From: Deltaproteobacteria bacterium
GTDB lineage: Bacteria; Myxococcota_A; UBA9042; DTJE01
DNA: 23,597 nt
Assembly (NCBI GenBank): GCA_013151875.1
Contig: JAADHL010000061.1
Span: 1-23,597, forward strand
Direction of reading: 5' to 3'
The stretch's first letter is position 1, and each line of letters opens with the position of its first letter. Shown piece by piece: positions 8,114 through 15,778 of this stretch. Below the pieces are notes generated by a model. It had not been told where the DNA came from. It was given only the letters and a program-made list of their open reading frames with translations, and made no database searches. The translations under genes were made by a program, and so were the position numbers.

Positions 8114-9292
8114 ATGAACGAATTGGGAAAGACTGCGGATGGTCCAATATCCAGGTATCTGAATAGACCCGTATCGCTGTTGATCACACGCTACCTTTCA
8201 AAAACCCGGATCACGCCGAACCAGATCACTTTTTTCTCCTTTCTGCTGTCCGTCGCTGGAGCGATTTTCTTCATGCTGGGCGGATATCCCAACCTGGTCG
8301 TGGGTGCGGTGTTGGCGCATGCGTCCTCGGTTGTGGATGGGTGTGACGGTGAGATCGCCAGACTGAAGCATCGGGTGACCGTGTACGGCGGGTGGTTCGA
8401 CGCGGTATTGGACCGATATGCGGATGCCTTCCTTCTGTTCGGCCTGACCTGGCACGTCTGGTTGGTGTACAACGCCCCCTGGGTCTTTGGAATCGGCTTC
8501 CTGGCAATCATCGGGTCCTTTGTGAACAGTTACACCGCTGACAAGTATGACGGTCTGATGAAAAAGAGGCTGAATCAGATACCGCATTATTTCAGAGTAG
8601 GCAGGGATGTCAGGTTGTTCCTCGTATTCATTGGAGCATTACTGAATCAACCGCTCATTGTCCTGCTTTTCATCGCGCTTCTCATGAACGCGGAAAACGT
8701 CAGGAGGATCGTGGTCCTCTTCCGTGCACAGAGAAGCGAAATGAATCAGTTGTTTGCAAGAATCCGGGAGATCATTGAGGGGTCTTTGGTCCCGGAAGAC
8801 CCGATACACTCCAGGAACACGCTCGAATGGCTTCTCAGGTTCGAGCCGGATGCCGACGTTGCCCTGCGGATAGCCGCGGTGGGACACGACATCGACAGGG
8901 CTTACGGACACAGCAAGACAAAGAGGACCGACTATGACGATTACGACGCCTACAAAGAGGCCCACGCCTTGAAAAGCTCAGAATTGATATCCACAATCAT
9001 GAAGAAATACCAGATGTCCACGGAGTTGATCGATGATGTCGTCTCGCTCATCAGGTCCCACGAAACGGGAGGAGATTCCAGAAGCGATCTCTTGAGAAAC
9101 GCCGACAGCGTGTCCTTTTTCGACGTGAACCTGCCTTTCTATTATGAGCGAAACAGCGTAGACGAGACAATCAGACGTTGCGTCTGGGGATTGAAGAGGC
9201 TCTCAGTTGAAGCCAAAGAGGTTGTGGAGAGTCTTGACTACGAGAGGGAACTGGGCGAAATGGTCACCAGGTGCGCCCAGGAATGCAAATGA
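8114..9292 (+). CDS. CDP-alcohol phosphotransferase fused to an HD-type hydrolase domain
   Basis: The 392-residue product starts with GGAG seven bases before the ATG. Residues 75-100 carry the full CDP-alcohol signature: D75, D78-G79, A82-R83, G92, D96, D100. The membrane part (about 1-190) has hydrophobic helices at ~38-57, 60-75, 103-130 and 155-185. This family transfers a phospho-alcohol from a CDP carrier; the start resembles phosphatidylinositol-phosphate or di-inositol-phosphate synthases. After a linker, residues ~230-345 show H232, H258-D259, H284, H316 and D331. That is the H...HD...H...H...D order of HD-superfamily phosphohydrolases, with the motifs GHDIDR, RSHETGG and NADS. The fusion suggests coupled synthesis and hydrolysis, perhaps removal of a phosphate from the product. 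Composition stands out: 50% GC at 8161-8220 and 45% at 8941-9000, against 68% in rows of neighbouring genes. With the flanking repeats, this points to acquisition. The transferase call is firm, the HD call good, the substrate unknown. Confidence 0.88.
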   Translation: MNELGKTADGPISRYLNRPVSLLITRYLSKTRITPNQITFFSFLLSVAGAIFFMLGGYPNLVVGAVLAHASSVVDGCDGEIARLKHRVTVYGGWFDAVLDRYADAFLLFGLTWHVWLVYNAPWVFGIGFLAIIGSFVNSYTADKYDGLMKKRLNQIPHYFRVGRDVRLFLVFIGALLNQPLIVLLFIALLMNAENVRRIVVLFRAQRSEMNQLFARIREIIEGSLVPEDPIHSRNTLEWLLRFEPDADVALRIAAVGHDIDRAYGHSKTKRTDYDDYDAYKEAHALKSSELISTIMKKYQMSTELIDDVVSLIRSHETGGDSRSDLLRNADSVSFFDVNLPFYYERNSVDETIRRCVWGLKRLSVEAKEVVESLDYERELGEMVTRCAQECK

Positions 9293-9337
9293 CGGCACAG
9301 TCGTCGCCGTTATCCGCAATGAAAGCATCCGACGACT

Positions 9338-9352
9338 CGTCCATTCCGGACG
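9338..9352 (-). terminator. Hairpin just after nuoI (possible end of the nuo operon)
   Basis: On the minus strand the stem CGTCC/GGACG (5 base pairs, 5-base loop) starts four bases after the nuoI TAA. It matches the hairpin of the left repeat with an unchanged core stem and differences only in the loop. No long T-run follows, so it could be a weak or Rho-assisted terminator or a 3'-end stabiliser. An 8-base inverted repeat with a 23-base loop (9299-9306/9330-9337) lies beside it. Confidence 0.4.
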
Positions 9353-9378
9353 CTGTTTACTTGAATTCGCCGCCCTGC
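9338..9378. repeat. Right copy of the 41-base direct repeat, at the nuoI 3' end
   Basis: This copy is the genuine nuoI terminus: on the minus strand it includes the last codons (QGGEFK, stop at 9359-9357) and the following hairpin. It is the likely source of the left copy at 7913-7953. Confidence 0.9.
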
Positions 9379-9869
9379 TTGGAGATTGAAGGGCCGCCGC
9401 GGGACAGCAGGTCCTCCTTGCCGGACATCTCGTCCTTGCGGGTGAAGGCGGGAACGCGGTGCTCGCCGGAGTCCAGGCGTATGGCGTCGCAGGGGCACGC
9501 CTCCTCGCAAAAGCCGCAGAAGATGCAGCGCAGGTGGTCGATTTCAAACTTCACGGGCGCTTTTTCCACGTCCCGATTATCGGTTTCTCCAGCGACGATC
9601 GATATACAGTCCGCGGGACAGGCCGTTGAACACAGAAAACACGCCACGCACCTCACGGTGCCGTCCTCGCGATGCATCAGACGGTGGTTGCCCCTGAAGC
9701 GAGGCGCATAATCAATCTTTTGTTCCGGGTACTGGATGGTGACGTAGCCCTTCTTCATCAGCAGGTTGGCGAAGAAGTGCTTACTGACCCGCTTCATCCC
9801 GTTCCAGACTTCCGGCAGGTAGCTCTGGATCATTACGTCCGGTTCGGGCCTATCGACCAGCTTGCCCAT
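9357..9869 (-). CDS. nuoI: NADH-quinone oxidoreductase subunit I (2x[4Fe-4S] ferredoxin-like)
   Basis: The 170-residue product has two classic [4Fe-4S] motifs: C74-x2-C77-x2-C80-x3-C84-P and C115-x2-C118-x2-C121-x3-C125-P. These form clusters N6a and N6b, which pass electrons through the complex I hydrophilic arm towards N2 (family knowledge). The N-terminal part (VWNGMKRVSKHFF, then VTIQYPE) and the following GNHRL segment are typical of NuoI. The start has GGAG eight bases upstream and lies 10 bases after nuoH. It is the last gene of the nuo operon. Its final codons and the hairpin behind them are duplicated 1.4 kb away, beyond the CDP-alcohol transferase gene. Confidence 0.96.
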   Translation of the reverse strand: MGKLVDRPEPDVMIQSYLPEVWNGMKRVSKHFFANLLMKKGYVTIQYPEQKIDYAPRFRGNHRLMHREDGTVRCVACFLCSTACPADCISIVAGETDNRDVEKAPVKFEIDHLRCIFCGFCEEACPCDAIRLDSGEHRVPAFTRKDEMSGKEDLLSRGGPSISKQGGEFK

Positions 9870-9879
9870 GAGACAGCTC

Positions 9880-10914
9880 CTACAGCATCGCCAGGACCAC
9901 CGCGGTAGCCACGATGTTCAAAAGGCTGAGGGGAAGCAGGTACTTCCAACCCAGCGCCATGACCTGATCGTACCTGAAACGCGGCAGTGTCCAGCGGATG
10001 ATCAGTTGAACCCAGCAAAGGAAAACGACTTTACCCACGAAAGCAGCCACCTGTCCGACCGTGATCCAGCCGCCTGCCGTGCCCTGGGGATCGACCCACG
10101 GGATCTGCCAGCCGCCAAAGAACAGCGTTGCCGCCATGGCCGCGATGACCACGATCTCGACGAATTCGGACAGAAAGAACAGCGCGAAACGCATGCTGGA
10201 GTATTCCAGGTTGTATCCCAGGATCTCCGATTCACCCTCGGGCAGGTCAAAAGGCGCCCTCTTGTTTTCGGCCATGGACGCGGTCATGAACAGTATGAAC
10301 GCCACGGGCTGGACCACGATGCCCCACATGGGAAGCCAACCCCACAAGAGCTGGCCCTGGCCCAGCACGATGTTGCTCAGGCTGACCGTGCCGAAGATCA
10401 TGAATATCCCGACCAGGTTGAGGCCCATGCTGACCTCGTACGAGATCATCTGGGCCGCGGCCCGCAGACTACCCAGCAGGGCGAAGCTGTTGTTTGAAGA
10501 CCAGCCGCCCAGGGTCGCGCCATAGATGCCCATGCCGCCGATGGCAAAGATGAACAGCACCCCGGTGTCCAGCGGCGCGATCACGAAGTCGGGGCCCGGC
10601 CCGAAAGGCACCACTGCAAAGACCACCAGGGGCGGCACCATGGCCAGCATTGGTGCCATCGCGAACAGAAAGCGGTTAGCCCCGGCCGGAACGAAGTCCT
10701 CTTTGGTGAAGGCCTTCAGCATGTCGGCTATTGGGTGCATCAGACCAAGCGCCGTCACGCCGAGTATGCTGGCCCGGTTCGGTCCGATTCGATCCTGGAC
10801 CACGGCGGAAAGCTTGCGTTCGCCCCAGGTCAGGATGGCCCCCAGGATCATCGCGAACACGAAGCAGATCAACACGATCTTCAGAAGCGTCATGAGCAGG
10901 AAGGTCAGGTCCAT
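9880..10914 (-). CDS. nuoH: NADH-quinone oxidoreductase subunit H (membrane, quinone site)
   Basis: The 344-residue, roughly eight-helix protein joins the peripheral arm of complex I to the membrane arm and forms part of the quinone channel. Diagnostic segments are GERKLSAVVQDRIGPNRA near the N-terminus, ADMLKAFTKEDFVP, and the loop DLPEGESEILGYNLEYSSMR. A GTG at 10917 extends the frame by one codon, but I choose the ATG at 10914: AGGAGG lies four bases before it and it overlaps the nuoG stop (TGATG), a sign of translational coupling. Length and motifs are normal. Confidence 0.96.
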   Translation of the reverse strand: MDLTFLLMTLLKIVLICFVFAMILGAILTWGERKLSAVVQDRIGPNRASILGVTALGLMHPIADMLKAFTKEDFVPAGANRFLFAMAPMLAMVPPLVVFAVVPFGPGPDFVIAPLDTGVLFIFAIGGMGIYGATLGGWSSNNSFALLGSLRAAAQMISYEVSMGLNLVGIFMIFGTVSLSNIVLGQGQLLWGWLPMWGIVVQPVAFILFMTASMAENKRAPFDLPEGESEILGYNLEYSSMRFALFFLSEFVEIVVIAAMAATLFFGGWQIPWVDPQGTAGGWITVGQVAAFVGKVVFLCWVQLIIRWTLPRFRYDQVMALGWKYLLPLSLLNIVATAVVLAML

Positions 10915-12563
10915 CACGCCTCCTCCGCGCTGTCGGTTTTGTTGGATTCTCCGGATTCCTTGGCGGCCTCTTCCGGTTCCGCCTCGTCGCCGCCGGCATC
11001 GGTTTCAGCCTCGACATCCGCGGCGTCCTCCCACAGTTTGATGCCGAATGGACCGACGGCATCCAGTTCCAGACCCTTGAATTCCTCGATCTCCTCGGTC
11101 ATCAGACCGAATATTCCGACCAGGCTCGCATCGCCCAGCGGCGCCCCAAGGCGTTCAGCCAGGTCGGCGATGAACCGACGCGCCTGCTTGGCGGCTTCAG
11201 GGGCCTTCACGGCGGGCCTGACCCGTTGAATCACGCCGAACTCGTTGACCCATGTCCCGTAGGTCTCGTAGGGTGAAACCGCGGGGAATGCATACGTCTC
11301 GACATCGCCGATCACGTCCATGGAAGCGAAAACCGCCGAAAGCTGGGCGGCCTGGACAGCCATCTTGGCGTAGTTGCGTTCCTCGAATTCGTACCCGAAG
11401 GCTATTACGACGGGATGGGCCGCCTCGTGAAGCGTCTTGATGGGCGCCGTTTCGATGCCGAATGAGTCCAGAATCATCTTTAGACCGGCGCGGTTGGGAT
11501 TGCGGTCGGCCCTTATAAGGACCTCGTCGGCCTCGCCGTCCTCGCGCCCGCCGATGCTGTAGACCGCGCCCGGCGCCTTGGTCTTGAACAGGCTGATCGC
11601 AGCGAACGCATCCTCGCAGGTCATGAACGGCGACAGGATCACGGCCGGAGTCAGCCCCTTGCCCAGGGCCTCTTCCAGGTCATGGGCGAACTGGTCCAAG
11701 GCTTGGTCGAAATCGGTATCCCGTCCGCGAACCCTGGCCGCCTCCAGACGACCCTCGTCGAAACTGTGGAAGGCCGTGCGTCCCGCGTCACAGGCCCAGT
11801 ATTGGTTCACGTTCGGGTTGTGGCGCGGCACTATCCGCTGCACCTCGTTCTTGTAGGTATCCACGCGCACCGAGCAACCCCGGCTGCATTCACCGCATAC
11901 CGACTGGGTGCCTTTCATGAACCATACGCGGCACTTGAAGCGGAAGTCCCGAACGGTCAGGGCGCCCACCGGACACACGTCGGCGGCGCACATCGAGTAG
12001 GGATTGTCCAGTTCAGTGCCGGGGAATACGTCGATGTATGCCTTTTCACCCCGCTGGATCTGCCTCAGTTGAGGCGCGCCCGCTATGTCCTCGCAGAAGC
12101 GCACGCATCTCGTGCAGTTGATGCACCGCTCGGCGTCATAGACGACGCGGGGACCGATGGCCCTGGCCTTGGGCTTGTGGGCCTTGCGGAACGCGTGCCT
12201 GGACGGCTTGTGATCGTATTCGAAATACTGATCCTGCAGGTCGCACTCGCCGGCCTGGTCGCAAGTGGGGCAGTCCACGGGGTGGTTCAGCAGGATGTAT
12301 TCCAGCACGGCCCTGCGCGCCTCGATCACCTTTTCGGTGGCGGTCTGCACCTCCATGCCGTCGCCGCAGAAGTCGTGACATGAGGGAACCGGCTTTGGGG
12401 CGCGGTTCGTTTCCACCAGGCACATGCGGCAGTTGGCCGCCACCGGCAGGCCCGGGTGATAGCAGAAGCGTGGAATGGGGATCCCAAGGGCGTCGGCGGC
12501 CTCGATGACGCGTGTCCCGTCCTTAACCGTGATCTCCCGTCCGTCTATCTTCAGTGTCGGCAT
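10914..12563 (-). CDS. nuoG: NADH-quinone oxidoreductase subunit G, short form with acidic tail
   Basis: I choose the ATG that gives MPTLKIDG, with AAGGGG five bases upstream, over a start 14 codons earlier that lies inside nuoD. The 549-residue product has the [2Fe-2S] ligands C34, C45, C48, C62 and the N5 motif H94-x3-C98-x2-C101-x5-C107. It then has a CINCTRCVRFC element with a later CPVGAL, and an extra N7-type set (VCGECSRGC...WACDAGR). After these comes only part of a molybdopterin-oxidoreductase-like domain, then a ~40-residue Asp/Glu/Ala-rich tail. Typical NuoG proteins run about 700-900 residues, so the C-terminal domain is shortened. In complex I this subunit carries electrons from the NADH module towards NuoI; no nuoE or nuoF is adjacent. 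Confidence 0.93.
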   Translation of the reverse strand: MPTLKIDGREITVKDGTRVIEAADALGIPIPRFCYHPGLPVAANCRMCLVETNRAPKPVPSCHDFCGDGMEVQTATEKVIEARRAVLEYILLNHPVDCPTCDQAGECDLQDQYFEYDHKPSRHAFRKAHKPKARAIGPRVVYDAERCINCTRCVRFCEDIAGAPQLRQIQRGEKAYIDVFPGTELDNPYSMCAADVCPVGALTVRDFRFKCRVWFMKGTQSVCGECSRGCSVRVDTYKNEVQRIVPRHNPNVNQYWACDAGRTAFHSFDEGRLEAARVRGRDTDFDQALDQFAHDLEEALGKGLTPAVILSPFMTCEDAFAAISLFKTKAPGAVYSIGGREDGEADEVLIRADRNPNRAGLKMILDSFGIETAPIKTLHEAAHPVVIAFGYEFEERNYAKMAVQAAQLSAVFASMDVIGDVETYAFPAVSPYETYGTWVNEFGVIQRVRPAVKAPEAAKQARRFIADLAERLGAPLGDASLVGIFGLMTEEIEEFKGLELDAVGPFGIKLWEDAADVEAETDAGGDEAEPEEAAKESGESNKTDSAEEA

Positions 12564-12585
12564 CTGAACCCCTTTAGGCCGTGTC

Positions 12586-13800
12586 CTAACGGTCGATTTC
12601 GCCACCGATCATGTTGATGCTGTCGAAGGTCGGGATGATGTCCGCCACCATCCCTCCGATTATCATGTCCTTGAGGCCCTGCATCAGGGCGAAGCAAGGG
12701 GGCCTGACGTGGACCCTGTATGGCCTGCCCGACCCGTCGCTGACCAGGTAGAATCCCAGTTCCCCGTTTCCGCCTTCCACCGCGTAGTAGGCCTCGCCCT
12801 TCGGAACCTGCACGCCCTTCATGATGAGCTCGAAGTGGGCGATCATCCCCTCGATTGTGTTGTAGACCGCGTCCTTTGGCGGCAGCACGATCCGCCAGTC
12901 GTCCACGTTCACCGGCCCCTCGGGGATGTCCCTGATCACCTGCCGGATGATGCGCACGCTCTGTCGGATCTCTTCTAGCCTGACCAGGTATCGGTCGAAA
13001 TTGTCGCCTTTGTGGCCGATGGGCACGTCGAAGTCCAGGCGGTCGTATACCAGGTAGGGAGCCGCTTTGCGTACGTCGTAATCGACGCCCGCGGCGCGCA
13101 GACTGGGGCCGGTGAATCCCCATTCCACGGCCTCTTTCGCCTTCATTACGCCCACGTCGGCGTTCCGGTCGATGAATATGCGGTTGCGCGTCAGCAGGGT
13201 TTCGATATCGTCCATCATCCGGAACAGGCGCTTCTCGCAGGCCTCGTAGCGTTCCTGCCAGCCCTCGGGGAGGTCCCACCGGAGTCCGCCGATACGCGTA
13301 TAGGACGTGGTCACGCGCGCGCCGGCGATCATCTCGATCAGGAAATAGAACTCCTCCCTGGCCTGGACCGCCCACAGGAACGGAGTGAACGCGCCCACTT
13401 CAAGGGCAGAGGCGGCAACCGCCGTCAGGTGGTCACAGATCCTGGCGATCTCGCTGATGAACACGCGAATGTATTTGCACCTTTCCGTGATCTCGATGTC
13501 CAGGAGTTTCTCGACCGCGCCGCAGTAGCCCACGTTGTTGATCAGGGGCGAGACGTAGTTGAGCCGGTCCGTGTAGGGGATCACCTTGCTCCATGTGCCC
13601 GCTTCCGCCATCTTTTCGAAACCACGGTGCAGGTATCCGATATCGGGGTCCGCATCCACCACGGTCTCGCCGTCCAGGGTCAGGATGATCCTGACGGTTC
13701 CATGCATGGCGGGGTGGGACGGACCCATGTTGATGGTCAGATTCTCGGTGTGGAGGTCGCGGTCCCTGCCATTGACCGCCGCCGGCGCCTTCGAGGCCAT
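12586..13800 (-). CDS. nuoD: NADH-quinone oxidoreductase subunit D (49-kDa type)
   Basis: The 404-residue product begins with the conserved NMGPSHPAMHG element. H33 and Y82 (in DRLNYVSP) match the quinone-binding His and Tyr of the family. It ends GGEIDR, the expected extreme C-terminus of NuoD. With NuoB it forms the quinone-reduction site; no NuoB is encoded here. The start codon is three bases after the nuoC stop and its ribosome site (AAGGAG) overlaps the end of nuoC, so the two are probably co-translated. The stop is TAG, 22 bases before the nuoG start. Confidence 0.97.
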   Translation of the reverse strand: MASKAPAAVNGRDRDLHTENLTINMGPSHPAMHGTVRIILTLDGETVVDADPDIGYLHRGFEKMAEAGTWSKVIPYTDRLNYVSPLINNVGYCGAVEKLLDIEITERCKYIRVFISEIARICDHLTAVAASALEVGAFTPFLWAVQAREEFYFLIEMIAGARVTTSYTRIGGLRWDLPEGWQERYEACEKRLFRMMDDIETLLTRNRIFIDRNADVGVMKAKEAVEWGFTGPSLRAAGVDYDVRKAAPYLVYDRLDFDVPIGHKGDNFDRYLVRLEEIRQSVRIIRQVIRDIPEGPVNVDDWRIVLPPKDAVYNTIEGMIAHFELIMKGVQVPKGEAYYAVEGGNGELGFYLVSDGSGRPYRVHVRPPCFALMQGLKDMIIGGMVADIIPTFDSINMIGGEIDR

Positions 13801-13803
13801 ACG

Positions 13804-14391
13804 TCACTCCTTGATGCCGGGCACCTTGTCGCCGTTGAGACCCGGCATGTCCAACCTGGGCTGGTAGCCCTTGCGCGGATAGTCTTTTCGCAGCGGATGA
13901 CCCTCGAACTCCGGATAAAGCAAGACCCGCCGCAGGTCCGGGTGCCCGTCGAAACGGATGCCGAACATATCAAAGACCTCGCGTTCGAACCAGTTGAATC
14001 CCTTCAGCACCCCCGTCCCGCTGGGGACAACCGGGTCATCCTCGTCCACAGGCACCTTGACCCGTACCAGGGCGCCGCGGGACAGGCTTCGAAGGTGATA
14101 GACGACCTCGAAACGCGGGCCATCCAGTTTTCCCAGGCTGGGGACCGTCTGGGTCGTCAGCATCGGGTGCAGGGGGTCGCTTTCGTATTCGGGCGGGTCG
14201 GCCATCGCGAGCCTGTCGACGCAGGTCACATCTATGGGCATCAGGAAGTCCATTTCGTCCCGCAGGAATTCGAGCACCTCCACCAGGCCGTCGCGCTTTA
14301 CCACCACGGTATCGTCGCCGTGCTGCCGGTGCGTTTCGATCACCTGCTCGGGGAACCGCTTGAGCACGCGATCCGAGGCGAATTCAGTCAT
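13804..14391 (-). CDS. nuoC: NADH-quinone oxidoreductase subunit C (30-kDa type)
   Basis: The 195-residue product carries the NuoC signature: GFNWFEREVFDMFGI, GHPDLRRVLL, then EGHPLRKDYP. I use the ATG at 14391 (MTEFASD). The frame stays open 32 codons further, but that would run through nuoA and has no NuoC character. The start overlaps the nuoA stop by eight bases. In most bacteria nuoB lies between nuoA and nuoC; here the two overlap, so no room exists for it. The subunit is a scaffold of the peripheral arm beside NuoD. Confidence 0.95.
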   Translation of the reverse strand: MTEFASDRVLKRFPEQVIETHRQHGDDTVVVKRDGLVEVLEFLRDEMDFLMPIDVTCVDRLAMADPPEYESDPLHPMLTTQTVPSLGKLDGPRFEVVYHLRSLSRGALVRVKVPVDEDDPVVPSGTGVLKGFNWFEREVFDMFGIRFDGHPDLRRVLLYPEFEGHPLRKDYPRKGYQPRLDMPGLNGDKVPGIKE

Positions 14392-14800
14392 CCGTGCCTC
14401 CAGAGCGAGCGCCGTCAAAGGCCCAGTCCAGGGCGCCCTTCTTCCACACGTACCACAGACCAACGGCCAGGACCCCCGTGAACACAAGCACTTCGGCCAG
14501 CGCGATGGAGCCGTACACCGGCGACTTGAGCAGGTCGCGGTACATGACCGCCCACGGGAAGAGGAACACGGCCTCTATGTCGAATACGACGAAGAAAATG
14601 GCCACCACATAGAACTTGACGCTGAAACGCTTGCGGGATGTGTCGGCGGGCGGATTGCCGCACTCAAAGGACTCTGATTTGGCCCCAGAGAGGTCCTTTG
14701 GACCCAGCAATGCATTGACAACGAGGATGACCCCCACCAGTCCAATGGACAGGACGATGGTGAGCACGATGGCCACGTAGGGAAGGTAATCCGCTCCCAT
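14384..14800 (-). CDS. nuoA: NADH-quinone oxidoreductase subunit A
   Basis: The 138-residue, three-helix membrane protein starts at the ATG giving MGADYLPY, with a near-perfect AGGAGGTGA just upstream; a longer frame to 14830 lacks such a site. Diagnostic features are ESFECGNPP in the first loop (the conserved loop Cys) and KFYVVAIFFVVFDIEAVFLF. It sits at the membrane/peripheral arm junction with NuoH and NuoJ. It is the first gene of the operon, behind its own promoter-like sequence. Confidence 0.95.
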   Translation of the reverse strand: MGADYLPYVAIVLTIVLSIGLVGVILVVNALLGPKDLSGAKSESFECGNPPADTSRKRFSVKFYVVAIFFVVFDIEAVFLFPWAVMYRDLLKSPVYGSIALAEVLVFTGVLAVGLWYVWKKGALDWAFDGARSGGTDD

Positions 14801-14841
14801 GTCACCTCCTGACCGGCCCACGGCCAGCATATCCGGCGGGC

Positions 14842-14870
14842 ACCATAGCAGAAGGATCGGGGCCGATCAA
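14842..14870 (-). promoter_or_regulatory. Probable sigma-70-type promoter of the nuo operon
   Basis: On the minus strand TTGATC (14870-14865), an exact 17-base spacer and TATGGT (14847-14842) lie in the 102-base gap between the PAP2 gene and nuoA, about 42 bases before the nuoA ATG. Spacing is ideal and both hexamers keep most consensus positions. It would let nuo be transcribed independently of the PAP2 gene. Confidence 0.5.
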
Positions 14871-14902
14871 TGATGGAAAACGCTGTGAACGCTTCCCCTG
14901 CC

Positions 14903-15778
14903 TCAGTCTTCCCGAATGAGCTGACGCGCGCGTTTGGGGATCTTTTCCGGATTACGCCAGATCCACAGTAGAAGCCAGTAGGTGAGTCCGGCCAGCGCGA
15001 ACCCGGCGATGGCGTCAACGATGTAATGCTGCTTGGTGAAGATGGTGGACAGGGCAATCAGGAACGCGGTCATCAGGGCCCAGATCCCCAGCTTGCGTGA
15101 CGATTCGTACATTGTCAGCGCGGCCAGCAGGGCCACGGCGCAGTGCGTGGAGGGCAGGCAGTTCCAGGGCGGGTCCCTGCCGTGCACGATCTGCATCACC
15201 CATACCGGAAATTCGGGACCATCCGGCAGAGAGGGCCTTGGGTACGTGACCGGCATGGTCAGGAAGAACGCGTAGCTGATGGCCAGCATTATCACCAGGC
15301 CGATGACGAGCCTGAGCAGCGGACCGTTGCTGGACATCCTCAGGAAAGGAAGAAGAAAAAACGGATAAACGCATATATAAAGGAACACGAAAGACGGATC
15401 GAAAGGCACGAACCGGTCGAACCGTTCCCACTCCGGCGGGAGCAGGCGGGCATTGGCTGGGTCGGTCAGCAGTCCCACGGCAAAATACGACCCTGACCAC
15501 AGGCCGAACATGACAACTCCGGTCAGGGCCCAGGGGATCCAGTTTTTCCAGGCCGCTTCCGCCAAAACGCGTCGTTCGACCGCGACCCTCCACGCGGCCA
15601 GGGGAACTGGTACGAAGCACACGAATACCCACACCCTGAGCACTGGGTCGAAAGTCAGGTCCAGGCCCAGGAGCCCGACAAGCACGAAAACGACCTGCTG
15701 CACCACGATCAGAAAAAAGATGTAGTAAAACAGGAACCTGCGAACAGCCCCCTGTGCGATGGAGCCGCCGGTATTCAT
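14903..15778 (-). CDS. PAP2-superfamily membrane enzyme (Aur1/Ipt1-like phosphotransferase or lipid phosphatase)
   Basis: The 291-residue integral membrane protein has several hydrophobic helices (for example FLFYYIFFLIVVQQVVFVLV near the N-terminus). The PAP2 catalytic motifs lie near the C-terminus: NCLPSTH with H212, then STIFTKQH-x3-D with H251 and D255. The phosphohistidine nucleophile is expected to be H251. The PSTH...KQHY-x2-D form is closer to the PAP2_3 / inositolphosphotransferase group than to undecaprenyl-diphosphate phosphatases, but that placement comes from memory of motifs. It could dephosphorylate lipid phosphates or transfer a phospho-alcohol between lipids. Its ATG overlaps the preceding stop by four bases (ATGA), so it is translationally coupled to the HEAT-like gene. 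Confidence 0.82.
   Translation of the reverse strand: MNTGGSIAQGAVRRFLFYYIFFLIVVQQVVFVLVGLLGLDLTFDPVLRVWVFVCFVPVPLAAWRVAVERRVLAEAAWKNWIPWALTGVVMFGLWSGSYFAVGLLTDPANARLLPPEWERFDRFVPFDPSFVFLYICVYPFFLLPFLRMSSNGPLLRLVIGLVIMLAISYAFFLTMPVTYPRPSLPDGPEFPVWVMQIVHGRDPPWNCLPSTHCAVALLAALTMYESSRKLGIWALMTAFLIALSTIFTKQHYIVDAIAGFALAGLTYWLLLWIWRNPEKIPKRARQLIRED

Noticed and set aside
9293..9337. 8-base inverted repeat (9299-9306/9330-9337) as terminator of the transferase-HD gene
   Set aside because: The loop is 23 bases and no T-run follows, so I only mention it beside the nuoI hairpin.
13012..14481. A 489-codon plus-strand ORF opposite nuoC and nuoD
   Set aside because: It runs antisense through well-conserved complex I genes and its translation shows no known domain.
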